DNA of 64,000 bases. Origin: CAVSJA01 sp963728145. GTDB lineage: Bacteria; Bacteroidota; Bacteroidia; Chitinophagales; Chitinophagaceae. The DNA lies in NCBI GenBank assembly GCA_963728145.1, contig CAVSJA010000001.1, positions 62,001-126,000 of the forward strand. Direction: 5' to 3'. Position 1 is the stretch's first letter. The number at the start of each line of letters is the position of its first letter. Shown in pieces: positions 44,871 to 52,980 of the stretch. The notes beneath the pieces are model-generated. The model saw only the letters and a program-made list of their open reading frames with translations, had not been told where the DNA came from and ran no database searches. Position numbers and translations under genes: made by a program.

Positions 44871-46025
44871 ATGGAATTCGAATTGACGGAAGAGCAACTC
44901 ATGATCCGGAAAGCGGCGCGTGATTTTGCCATCACTGAATGTCTTCCCGGAGTTATTGAACGAGACGAACATCAAAAATTTCCAAAAGAGCAGGTATTGA
45001 AACTTGCTGAACTTGGCTTTTTGGGAATGATGGTCGATCCGAAATATGGTGGAGCGGGAATGGATACGGTCAGCTATGTATTGGCGATGGAGGAGATAAG
45101 TAAGATTGATGCAAGTACCAGCGTGGCGATGAGTGTAAACAATAGCCTGGTATGCTGGGGACTTGAAGCCTATGGAACGGAAGAACAAAAACAAAAATAC
45201 CTGACTCCACTTGCACAGGGCAAGAAAGACGGAGAATTATATATCGGAGCCTTCTTATTGAGTGAACCCGAAGCAGGCAGTGATGCCACCTCACAACGAA
45301 CTACAGCCGAAGATAAAGGGGATTATTATTTATTGAATGGAACCAAGAACTGGATCACCAATGGATCTTCTGCTTCAGTTTACCTGGTGATGGCGCAAAC
45401 TGACCCTGCAAAGGGTAGCAAGGGCATCAATGCATTAATTGTTGAGAAAAGCTGGCCCGGGGTTTCGGTTGGGGCAAAAGAAAATAAATTAGGTATACGT
45501 GGAAGCGATACGCATAGTATCTTATTCAATGACGTAAAAGTTCCCAAGAAGAATCGGATAGGTGAAGATGGATTTGGTTTCAGTTTCGCAATGAAAACCC
45601 TTACCGGTGGAAGGATTGGAATTGCTTCACAGGCATTAGGTATTGCAAGCGGAGCTTATGAACTCGCATTAAAATATTCCAAACAAAGAAAAGCATTTGG
45701 CAAGGAGATCATGCATCACCAGGCAATACAGTTCAAGCTGGCCGATATGGCCACAAGAATTGAAGCGGCAAGATTATTATGCCTCAAAGCTGCCTGGGAA
45801 AAGGATCACGATATCGACTATTCCGTTAGTTCTTCCATGGCAAAAGTATTTGCTTCTGAAACCGCCATGTGGGTCAGTACTGAAGCCGTTCAGGTACACG
45901 GCGGATATGGATTTGTAAAAGAATATCATGTTGAACGACTGATGCGGGATGCCAAGATCACTCAGATCTATGAAGGAACGAGCGAAGTGCAGCGGATTGT
46001 TATTAGTCGTTCCATTTTAAAATAA
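44871..46025 (+). CDS. Acyl-CoA dehydrogenase
   Basis: The 384-residue FAD enzyme introduces the alpha-beta double bond in acyl-CoA, probably short or medium chain. Motifs are LTEEQLMIRKAARDFA, the FAD-binding FLLSEPEAGSD and NGTKNWITNG, and RKAFGKEI. The C-terminal AVQVHGGYGFVKEYHVERLMRDAKITQIYEGTSE-type signature (residues about 340-373) is complete, with the catalytic Glu in YEGTSE. Length is typical. The start at 44871 is set by the -7 box and by the low-complexity repeat upstream. It stands alone ahead of yggS. Confidence 0.93.
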   Translation: MEFELTEEQLMIRKAARDFAITECLPGVIERDEHQKFPKEQVLKLAELGFLGMMVDPKYGGAGMDTVSYVLAMEEISKIDASTSVAMSVNNSLVCWGLEAYGTEEQKQKYLTPLAQGKKDGELYIGAFLLSEPEAGSDATSQRTTAEDKGDYYLLNGTKNWITNGSSASVYLVMAQTDPAKGSKGINALIVEKSWPGVSVGAKENKLGIRGSDTHSILFNDVKVPKKNRIGEDGFGFSFAMKTLTGGRIGIASQALGIASGAYELALKYSKQRKAFGKEIMHHQAIQFKLADMATRIEAARLLCLKAAWEKDHDIDYSVSSSMAKVFASETAMWVSTEAVQVHGGYGFVKEYHVERLMRDAKITQIYEGTSEVQRIVISRSILK

Positions 46026-46026
46026 A

Positions 46027-46168
46027 TTCTCCGTGTCCTCCGTGCTTCTCTGTGGTCTCTGCGTCCTAAGAAAGCCTGCGTCAGAGTCACTCTGCAAATA
46101 CATAGTCCCTAATTGCATAAGTTTTTAGGACGCAAAGAACACAGAGAAGCACGGAGGACACAGAGGAA
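46027..46168. repeat. Phased-word inverted repeat, 9-nt CTCCGTGTC type
   Basis: The left arm (46027-46070) reads as degenerate 9-mers CTCCGTGTC, CTCCGTGCT, TCTCTGTGG, TCTCTGCGT. The right arm (46125-46168) is its near-complete inverse. A smaller hairpin (AGAGT/ACTCT) sits in the 54-nt loop. It lies between two plus-strand genes and fills almost the whole gap. Confidence 0.85.
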
Positions 46169-46183
46169 TCTTAATATTGCGGG

Positions 46184-46885
46184 ATGGAAATAAATCTGGA
46201 GGGGTATAAGAAGCTTTCAAAGGAACTCGAGGGAAAAGCAACGCTTGTTGCTGTCTCCAAAACAAAATCCGTCGAAGCAATTAAAGAATTGTATGATCTC
46301 GGCCACCGTGACTTTGGCGAGAATTATGTACAGGAGCTATTACAAAAACAATTGGTACTCCCCAATGATATCCGCTGGCATTATATTGGACATCTTCAGC
46401 GCAACAAAGTCAAATACCTTATTCCGTTTATTTACCTCATTCATGGAGTTGATAGTTATAAACTGCTTGAAGAAATTGAACGAACGGCTGCCAAATCAAA
46501 AAGAACTATTAACTGCCTCTTACAGGTTCATATAGCCGAAGAAGAAACAAAATTTGGACTGGACCAGCAAGAATTGATGGAATTGGTGCAGACCATTCCC
46601 GCTAATAAGGAAATGAATCGCCTGGAATATGCGAACATTAAGGGCCTGATGGGAATGGCCTCATTCACCGAAAATTTCCCACAGGTGGAAAAAGAATTTA
46701 AATACCTGAAAACCCTATTCGATGATGCAAAAGCGATTGTTGGATCATCGTTTGACACCCTTAGCATGGGCATGAGCGCAGATTATGAGATTGCATTAAA
46801 CGAGGGATCGAATATGGTGAGGATTGGGAGTCTGATTTTTGGTGAACGGAGGAGCCCTGGATTGACTGATGGTTTTATGGTTTGA
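46184..46885 (+). CDS. YggS/PLPBP pyridoxal phosphate homeostasis protein
   Basis: The 233-residue single-domain TIM barrel binds PLP and buffers vitamin B6 pools. The PLP lysine is Lys26 in VAVSKTK. Other motifs are DFGENYVQEL, WHYIGHLQRNK, KFGLD and LSMGMSADYEIAL, with GSNMVRIGSLIFGER near the end. Length is normal. The TGA stop lies within an 8-nt word of the following inverted repeat. Confidence 0.93.
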   Translation: MEINLEGYKKLSKELEGKATLVAVSKTKSVEAIKELYDLGHRDFGENYVQELLQKQLVLPNDIRWHYIGHLQRNKVKYLIPFIYLIHGVDSYKLLEEIERTAAKSKRTINCLLQVHIAEEETKFGLDQQELMELVQTIPANKEMNRLEYANIKGLMGMASFTENFPQVEKEFKYLKTLFDDAKAIVGSSFDTLSMGMSADYEIALNEGSNMVRIGSLIFGERRSPGLTDGFMV

Positions 46886-46949
46886 TTGTTTGATTGTTGG
46901 ACTTACTATTAATAAATCCAGCAATCTAACCATTTAACAATCAAACAAT
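46877..46949. repeat. Phased-word inverted repeat, 8-nt word ATTGTTTG
   Basis: The left arm is ATGGTTTG, ATTGTTTG, ATTGTTGG (46877-46900) and contains the yggS stop codon. The right arm (46918-46949) is four inverted 8-mers, CCAGCAAT, CTAACCAT, TTAACAAT, CAAACAAT. The genes are convergent here. Confidence 0.75.
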
Positions 46950-47108
46950 TATATTGGCATTCCCATTCATCGCCAATTCACCACCATTCGCCGATTAATT
47001 TTAACATCACCGTATTTTCCGAATACTTTTGATTCACACATCACATAGATGTGGATTTTCGTAGGACACTGATATTTACGTAGGGGCTGTTCTCAGCCCT
47101 TACTTTTT

Positions 47109-48086
47109 TTAAGCCCTTACCATTTTTCTGCTGAGGAATCGATTAAGACGAATAAGAAGTATAACATTAGCAACCAGGAATGCGGAGATTAATCCGAAGG
47201 GAAGTATAAGTGAGAAAAAAACATTTCGTCCTCCGCTTGTTTCTTTTCCGATATCATCCCTCGCAATCATTCTTACCCTGGTATCAAATCCGCCTCCATA
47301 TTCCAGCAACCAGAGATTTCCTTTTTCATCAAACAATCCCGAAGCGGGACCCCAACCCTGGGCGGTAGTTAATACAGTTTCTATTTTTCCTTCCGGGCTA
47401 ATCCTCTTCACCTTTCTTGAATCCAATAGCGGTACATACACATTATTATCGTTGTCAATCCATGGACCGTAGGCATTATGATCCTGATCTATTACGGAAA
47501 GTACCGAGCTGACTTCTCCAAGATTTGAAGCTATTTCTGAGATCTTACCATTTTGATCAATTCTATATAAACTTTCTCCAGCGTCGATAAAATAAAGAAT
47601 ACCTTCCTTTGTACTGATCATCCAGCGAATGTTTTTGAATTTACCCTCTGCAAGTTTTGAAACTCTTCCATCAGGAGATTTTTTCATGAAACGGCTTGTC
47701 TTGAAACGCTCTACCCAATACATATTTCCTGTATCATCCCTTACGAAACTATAGTTGCTGAGAAATCCTTCCTTGTTGTTGATTATTTTCTCAAGCTTAC
47801 CATTATTTCTCAAACACCAAACATAATGCCCCCATTTATCTGAGGCTTCTCCTTCATACCAAAGATGCTCGCCAAATAAATTATCGTCCTTATCGATATA
47901 GATTTCATGCGAATGTACATTCGAAACAGCAATTGTTTTACTTCCATCAGGAGAAAGCTTCCAGATATTTTTCAGATCGGTATAGAAGATATTTCCTTTG
48001 CTATCCTTTACAATGCCGATTCCCGGGTGACTGAATATTTCACCAAACAAGAAAAACAATGCGATGGAAATAATTATCTTTTTCAT
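47109..48086 (-). CDS. Exported NHL/SMP-30-like beta-propeller with C-terminal membrane anchor
   Basis: The 325-residue protein has a signal peptide (to IFSHPG) and propeller repeats of the kind IVKDSKGNIFYTDL, KNIWKLSPDG and VYVPLLDSRKVKRISPEGK. One membrane helix (about 290-313, SLILPFGLISAFLVANVILLI) is followed by a basic tail, so the propeller is probably held in the periplasm. No catalytic residues of gluconolactonases can be assigned. It is a single gene flanked by repeat elements. Confidence 0.72.
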   Translation of the reverse strand: MKKIIISIALFFLFGEIFSHPGIGIVKDSKGNIFYTDLKNIWKLSPDGSKTIAVSNVHSHEIYIDKDDNLFGEHLWYEGEASDKWGHYVWCLRNNGKLEKIINNKEGFLSNYSFVRDDTGNMYWVERFKTSRFMKKSPDGRVSKLAEGKFKNIRWMISTKEGILYFIDAGESLYRIDQNGKISEIASNLGEVSSVLSVIDQDHNAYGPWIDNDNNVYVPLLDSRKVKRISPEGKIETVLTTAQGWGPASGLFDEKGNLWLLEYGGGFDTRVRMIARDDIGKETSGGRNVFFSLILPFGLISAFLVANVILLIRLNRFLSRKMVRA

Positions 48087-48132
48087 GTCTATACTTTCCC
48101 AAGTATTTCTCTGCGTTCTTATACCTTCAAGC

Positions 48133-48299
48133 TCGTCATTCCCGCGGTGTGATTGAGGGCTTCACGACAAAGGGCATCCAAGCGGGAACCCCCTACAAAC
48201 TTGTTAGAACCATTTGGCTTTAGGAAATTAGTTGGCAGGGGATCCCCGCTTGGTTACCTCATTTCAGAAGTCTCTGAGATTATACCGCGGGGATGACGA
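48133..48299. repeat. Nested inverted-repeat element (MITE-like)
   Basis: The outer arms TCGTCATTCCCGCGGT (48133-48148) and ACCGCGGGGATGACGA (48284-48299) match at 15 of 16 positions. Inner arms CCAAGCGGGAACCCC (48178-48192) and GGGGATCCCCGCTTGG (48238-48253) form a second inverted pair. The 167-bp element fills the gap between two minus-strand genes. No coding capacity. Confidence 0.8.
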
Positions 48300-48329
48300 G
48301 TTTGACGCAAAGGATAAGGTTAATAATGG

Positions 48330-49478
48330 TTAACTAAACTTCTTTAGAATGTTATTAAGAGATACATCATCATAATCTATATTCACCCATTTAGCCGCAA
48401 CTTTTCTCTTCTTATAAACGAAAACAGTATTCTTTATTTCCGGTGAAGGGTTTATTTCAAATAGCTGCGATGATTCGGGATCATTTGGTGTAGGGATGTA
48501 GACTAGTGCAACCTTTTTCAGATCCTGTTTTGCCGCCCAATTAATCAATTCAGATTCGAGACTGCCGAGATTCTTGTTTGTGGGATTCATATGAATAAGA
48601 AATACTCTCAATTTCTTTACGCCGCGTTTTTGCATTTCAGATTCGAGCCTTCTTGCAAAACTCTCTATCTGCTCCATATTCGATTCATTGATCCAAACCA
48701 TGATTCCCTGCTGGTATCCGTATTTGCACATGGGGCATGCAGTCTTACCCTTATCTGCACCCGATACATGTTTGGGATCAAAAGCCGGACAATTGGAGCC
48801 AATGGCCAATCCTGAATTTAAATTATCAACCGACGCGCTGGGATAATTCTGGACGTTTCTCCCGAGAATAATATCCCTGGTGGCGTAAAAAACTCCATTT
48901 CTATTTTCAAGTTTCAGTATACCAGATCCGCCGACTTGTTCTTGTCTTTTTCGCTGGTCGGCAGTCAAAAGCGGATCATCATCAAATAAATATTCATCGA
49001 TCCAGTATTCAGTCTTATCAGGTTCTTTTATGGTTGGATGAATATGTGCAGGATCCCTTCTTCCCGGATAGGCCGCAGGCCTGAGCGTATAGAATTTGTA
49101 TTCACCTTTTTCATTTGTCTTTATCCACCCACGGAGAAAACCGTGACGTTTACCCCAACCTTTCTCATTTCCCTTTGTAGGGTAGACCCCTTTTTGATCA
49201 GTATGATAAATGTATAGAACGACATCCTTTGCCGGAGTTTTCCCATCAGATTTATAGATCACTCCACTCAGTATCAATTTTGGTCCCGGATCATTGAAAT
49301 CAGGAAGTGTATCCACCCAGTTTAGTTTCTCAAATGGGATTGGGCTTTCAAAAACGGATTCGCATCCTTCGCATGGTGCTCCAACTTTTATTGCCGCTTT
49401 GTCTTTTTTATTTCCCTGGGCGCAGGCCTGGAATAAAAGTCCGTTTAGCAGAAGTAGAATAAGGAGATGCTTTTTCAT
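48330..49478 (-). CDS. Lipoprotein fusion of intradiol dioxygenase-like and thioredoxin-like domains
   Basis: The 382-residue lipoprotein (lipobox LFQAC, Cys19) has an N-terminal domain (about 35-215) like protocatechuate 3,4-dioxygenase. All four expected iron ligands are present: Tyr99 in HTDQKGVYP, Tyr137 in RPAAYPGRR, and His145 and His147 in DPAHIHP. The C-terminal domain (about 225-382) looks thioredoxin-like, with Cys248 and Cys251 in TACPMCKYG. Intradiol enzymes open catechol rings, but exported members of this class have largely unknown substrates. The fusion suggests a redox-linked role at the cell surface. It is divergent from the LytS-type kinase gene. Confidence 0.82.
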   Translation of the reverse strand: MKKHLLILLLLNGLLFQACAQGNKKDKAAIKVGAPCEGCESVFESPIPFEKLNWVDTLPDFNDPGPKLILSGVIYKSDGKTPAKDVVLYIYHTDQKGVYPTKGNEKGWGKRHGFLRGWIKTNEKGEYKFYTLRPAAYPGRRDPAHIHPTIKEPDKTEYWIDEYLFDDDPLLTADQRKRQEQVGGSGILKLENRNGVFYATRDIILGRNVQNYPSASVDNLNSGLAIGSNCPAFDPKHVSGADKGKTACPMCKYGYQQGIMVWINESNMEQIESFARRLESEMQKRGVKKLRVFLIHMNPTNKNLGSLESELINWAAKQDLKKVALVYIPTPNDPESSQLFEINPSPEIKNTVFVYKKRKVAAKWVNIDYDDVSLNNILKKFS

Positions 49479-49522
49479 ATGCGTTTATTTATTTGATCAT
49501 CATTTTCCAGCCTGCCGGCAGG

Positions 49523-49618
49523 GATTACTGATTATTGATTATTGGGTTTCTTAATCCCGGCAGTCCACCAGCACAGCGAAGCAATAATCAATAATTAATA
49601 ATCAATAATCAGTAATCA
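49523..49618. repeat. Phased-word inverted repeat, 7-nt word TGATTAT
   Basis: The left arm is GATTAC, TGATTAT, TGATTAT (49523-49542). The right arm is five inverted heptamers, ATAATCA, ATAATTA, ATAATCA, ATAATCA, GTAATCA (49584-49618). The arms share a 21-nt perfect match but differ in unit number. The element lies in the divergent region between the intradiol-fusion and LytS-type genes. Confidence 0.85.
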
Positions 49619-49774
49619 GCACTGGCAATTTGGCCCAGATTCAGGCATCCTCAAAATCTCTTACACGTACTGTAAATCAGGCTTGACGAGATGTTACCCT
49701 GCAGTTCGTCAAGGGTTGAAGGCGGCTTATGTAAGCTTTTTTACGGTGCAGAAATCGTACATTTATTTTGAGCT

Positions 49775-50803
49775 ATGAAAGTTCCGGCTTATATATATAA
49801 GTATAAACTTCACCACCTTCCTTTCTGGATACTTTTTTTTGCCATCTGGCATTTCTTCCGTTACCAGGATTATCCGCGTTTACCCTGGCTGGTAACAACG
49901 ATTAAGGTGGTTGACCTGGCTATTCTTGTTTATATCACCAATTATCTTCTTATCCCAAAATTATTATACCGAAAGAGATGGTTCTTGTTTGCGATTTGCT
50001 TTTTACTCATAGTTGTTACAAGCAGCATCTTCAAAATGTATTTATTGGGCCAGGTCATGAATTTGCCCAGTATGTTTGATTTTTCTGATCCTACGAAACT
50101 GAAGGGGCGGATCTATGACAATGTGATCCCGCATATCCTGTTGGTCAGCACCGGTTCGGCCTTCAAACTATTATTGGATAATGCCAGGGCCCAAAGAAGA
50201 CTCGCCGAAATGGCCAGGCAAAAATCTGAAGCTGAACTCAATTTTCTCAAATCACAGATCAATCCCCATTTCTTATTTAATTCTCTGAATTCAATATATT
50301 TTTTAATTGATAAGGAAAATGTGGAAGCAAGAAAGACTCTTTTACAATTTTCAGATCTCTTGCGCTATCAGCTTTATGATTGCAGTTCCCCAACGGTTGA
50401 AATTGAAAAAGAGATTATTTTCCTGAAAGATTATATTCGGCTCCAGGAGCTTCGGAAAGACAAGCACTATGAAGTTGATGTAAAGGTGGGAGGGGACGTA
50501 AAGAACTTCCGGATCACTCCATTATTATTAATAGCGTTTGTTGAAAATGCATTTAAGCATATTTCGCATCACAATAACGCAAAGAATTTTGTACACGTCG
50601 AAATGAATCGCAACAATGGAACATTTCAGTTCATGGTTGAAAATTCAAAAGAAGATCATGTGAAGAACACCGAACCAGCCGGTGGCATTGGCCTGGCGAA
50701 TGTAAGGCGTAGATTGGAATTACAGTATCCAGACAAACATGAATTGAAAATAAGTGATAAGAAAAATTTGTTCAAGGTTGAATTGGAATTAGAACTACAA
50801 TGA
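49775..50803 (+). CDS. LytS/YpdA-type sensor histidine kinase
   Basis: The 342-residue inner-membrane kinase has four membrane helices (about 12-130), a coiled-coil linker, the His_kinase motif FLKSQINPHFLFNSLNSIYF with the phospho-accepting His near 170, and a C-terminal ATPase domain (LLLIAFVENAFKH, GGIGLANVRRRLEL). It is paired with the LytTR regulator gene downstream. The 167-bp gap between them is occupied by a phased-word inverted repeat, which is unusual for a two-component pair. Confidence 0.92.
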   Translation: MKVPAYIYKYKLHHLPFWILFFAIWHFFRYQDYPRLPWLVTTIKVVDLAILVYITNYLLIPKLLYRKRWFLFAICFLLIVVTSSIFKMYLLGQVMNLPSMFDFSDPTKLKGRIYDNVIPHILLVSTGSAFKLLLDNARAQRRLAEMARQKSEAELNFLKSQINPHFLFNSLNSIYFLIDKENVEARKTLLQFSDLLRYQLYDCSSPTVEIEKEIIFLKDYIRLQELRKDKHYEVDVKVGGDVKNFRITPLLLIAFVENAFKHISHHNNAKNFVHVEMNRNNGTFQFMVENSKEDHVKNTEPAGGIGLANVRRRLELQYPDKHELKISDKKNLFKVELELELQ

Positions 50804-50804
50804 C

Positions 50805-50940
50805 GTTTGGCGTTTGGAGTTTGGCGTTCTAAAGGCAACAGTGCTTACATATCTGGACTTACCTTCTTCATAAAGAAAACCGAAACGAGTTGACAAAATC
50901 GAACTAAAGAACGCCAAACCCCAAACTCCAAACGCCAAAC
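50805..50940. repeat. Phased-word inverted repeat, 7-nt word GTTTGGC, copy 1
   Basis: The left arm is GTTTGGC, GTTTGGA, GTTTGGC, GTTCT (50805-50830). The right arm (50908-50940) reads inversely GTTTGGC, GTTTGGA, GTTTGGG, GTTTGGC, GTTCT. The right arm has exactly one heptamer more. It begins one base after the kinase stop. The same element occurs at 52818. Confidence 0.9.
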
Positions 50941-50970
50941 AGTAACCGCCAAACGGTAAAATCAGTAAGT

Positions 50971-51687
50971 ATGCTCAATTGCATTATCATAGACGACGAA
51001 CCAATTGCACGCAAGGGACTAAAGGAGTACATTGCTGATGTCGAGTTCCTGCAATTGCAGGCAGAGTTCGAAAATCCATTGAAAGCAATGGATACGATCA
51101 TGCAGGGAAAAACGGATCTGCTATTCCTGGATATACAAATGCCTAAAATGACGGGCCTGGATTTTCTGAAAACGCTTCCCAATCCCCCAATGGTCATCTT
51201 TACTACGGCCTATCCTCAGTATGCAGTTGAAGGATTTGAATTGAATGCAGTTGACTATTTGCTTAAACCATTTTCATTCGAAAGGTTTTGGAAAGCAGTA
51301 ATGAAAGCCAGGACAGTTAAAGAATCTGGAGGGAAACAGCCAGCAGCCACTATTGCAGAACCCGATTACTTCTATATCAAATCTGATAATAAACTTATCA
51401 AAATAGACTATGAGGCCATCCTTTTTGTTGAAGCACTCCAGAACTATGTAGCCGTTCACACTACTGACAAGAAATATATTACTTATCTAACTTTCCGCAG
51501 TGTTGAAGAACATTTGCCCGCAAGCCGTTTTGTACGCACTCATAAATCCTATATCGTTGCAGCAAACAAGATCGAGAGTATAGAAGGAAATGAGATTAAG
51601 ATCGGAGTGCACCGGATACCAATAAGCAGAACGGAGAAGGAAGCAGTGCTGGAGAAGCTCGTACAAAACAAATTACTAAAGCGGTAA
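50971..51687 (+). CDS. LytTR-family response regulator
   Basis: The 238-residue regulator has a receiver (IIIDDEPIARKGL, phospho-acceptor Asp54 in LLFLDIQMPKMTG, YLLKPFS) and a C-terminal LytTR DNA-binding domain (about 130-235) with FIKSDNKLIKIDYEAILFVEAL-like strands (residues about 133-154) and FVRTHKSYIVAANKIESIEG. It is the partner of the upstream LytS-type kinase. Its stop is 3 bp before the next word repeat. Confidence 0.92.
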   Translation: MLNCIIIDDEPIARKGLKEYIADVEFLQLQAEFENPLKAMDTIMQGKTDLLFLDIQMPKMTGLDFLKTLPNPPMVIFTTAYPQYAVEGFELNAVDYLLKPFSFERFWKAVMKARTVKESGGKQPAATIAEPDYFYIKSDNKLIKIDYEAILFVEALQNYVAVHTTDKKYITYLTFRSVEEHLPASRFVRTHKSYIVAANKIESIEGNEIKIGVHRIPISRTEKEAVLEKLVQNKLLKR

Positions 51688-51690
51688 GAG

Positions 51691-51771
51691 GTGAATGGTG
51701 AATAGTGAATGGTGAATAGTCAGTGGTCACGTGTCGCGGTACTTATTCACCATTCACCATTGACCATTCAC
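51691..51771. repeat. Phased-word inverted repeat, 7-nt word GTGAATG
   Basis: The left arm is GTGAATG, GTGAATA, GTGAATG, GTGAATA (51691-51718). The right arm is TATTCAC, CATTCAC, CATTGAC, CATTCAC (51744-51771). It fills the space between the LytTR and yitT stops, and the right arm touches the yitT stop codon. The spacer is 25 nt. Confidence 0.9.
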
Positions 51772-52757
51772 TAATGCTTAAACCTTCTCTTCTTAATCAT
51801 CCCACCCTTCGTATCCTTAATTGAATTCATCACCACGAAGGCATTGGGATCGATAAGTTCGATTTCGTTTTTCAATCGGGGTATTTCAAGACGGGTAATA
51901 ACCGTGAAAATTATATCCATTTCTCTCGCGAGATATCCGCGTTTTCCAAATCCACCCTTGCCAGTGTAAACGGTAATGCCTCTTCCCAGCTTCTCGGTAA
52001 TCATGGCAGCAATCTCATCGCTCTTATAGGAAATAATGGTGACGCCAGTATATTCTTCAATGCCCTCAATAATAAAGTCAACAGTACGCGAAGCAGCGAG
52101 ATAGGTTAACATGGAATAAAGTGCCGCATCGATTCCGAGAAAATAAACCGCCGCACCGAAAATTATAACATTCACCACTATGATCACGTCACCAATTGAA
52201 GCCCCGCTTTTACGGCTTACCCATATTGCGAGCACTTCAGTTCCATCTAACACAGAGCCGGCACGCATCGCAAAACCGATTCCCGCGCCCAGGAAGAAAC
52301 CTCCAAAAATCGCGGCAAGCAATTTATCATTCGTCACTACCTGGAAGTCTATAACCGCAAGGCATACTGCCAATCCAATTACCGAAAATATAGTTTTTAT
52401 TGTAAACCATTTTCCCAATTGCTTGTAAGCAAGGACGATGAAGGGAATATTAACCAATAGAATAATTAAATAAAGAGGTTTCTCGCTTATTTCAGCAATC
52501 AGCAGTGAAATGCCGGTTGCGCCGCCATCAATGAAATCGTTTGGAAGCAAAAAGCTTTTCAATCCAAAACCCGCTGATGCGATGCCAATGACGATCATAA
52601 TCGCATCCTTGAGATTCTGCATCAGGGTTTTCCGGAAGCGATAAATTGCCTTGGCCAGGCGGTAACGATTCGGATTTTTAGGATCCGATGATTTACCCGA
52701 TTTCTTTTTGGCCCGCAACGCAGCCTGAATCGTAACCTGTTGGAATTGTGGATTCAT
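51771..52757 (-). CDS. YitT-family membrane protein (DUF2179)
   Basis: The 328-residue inner-membrane protein has a basic N-terminal tail of about 45 residues, five to six membrane helices (about 50-225) with GLKSFLLPNDFIDGGATGISLL, and a C-terminal cytoplasmic DUF2179 domain (GVTIISYKSDEIAAMITEKLGRGIT-type, residues about 230-320). The family has no agreed function; members may be transporters. It is divergent from prfC. Confidence 0.88.
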   Translation of the reverse strand: MNPQFQQVTIQAALRAKKKSGKSSDPKNPNRYRLAKAIYRFRKTLMQNLKDAIMIVIGIASAGFGLKSFLLPNDFIDGGATGISLLIAEISEKPLYLIILLVNIPFIVLAYKQLGKWFTIKTIFSVIGLAVCLAVIDFQVVTNDKLLAAIFGGFFLGAGIGFAMRAGSVLDGTEVLAIWVSRKSGASIGDVIIVVNVIIFGAAVYFLGIDAALYSMLTYLAASRTVDFIIEGIEEYTGVTIISYKSDEIAAMITEKLGRGITVYTGKGGFGKRGYLAREMDIIFTVITRLEIPRLKNEIELIDPNAFVVMNSIKDTKGGMIKKRRFKH

Positions 52758-52796
52758 TCAATCGAAATTTACGAATAATAAGTGGGCTTTATGGCT

Positions 52797-52804
52797 TAAA
52801 TTTG
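52797..52804 (+). promoter_or_regulatory. Putative -7 box of prfC (TAAATTTG)
   Basis: TAAATTTG fits TAnnTTTG. If used, the prfC leader is about 170 nt long and carries the complete phased-word inverted repeat at 52818-52960. Confidence 0.5.
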
Positions 52805-52817
52805 CGGCCTTTATGAT

Positions 52818-52960
52818 GTTTGGAGTTTGGCGTTTGGGGTTTGGCGTTTTTTAATTCGACAGTCATCATCAATAATAGCTTTTCTTTCTAACAAGGAGCT
52901 TGAATTGAGTCAAAACTGTTCAACTAAAGAACGCCAAACCCCAAACACCAAACTCCAAAC
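52818..52960. repeat. Phased-word inverted repeat, 7-nt word GTTTGGC, copy 2
   Basis: The left arm is GTTTGGA, GTTTGGC, GTTTGGG, GTTTGGC, GTT (52818-52848). The right arm (52930-52960) reads inversely GTTTGGA, GTTTGGT, GTTTGGG, GTTTGGC, GTT, one base different. It shares the word and the loop-end AACTAAAGAACGCC with the element at 50805. A one-sided trace (TTTGGCGTTTTGGGG) occurs at 60080-60094. Confidence 0.9.
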
Positions 52961-52980
52961 TGTTCGCAAAGAGACGACCA

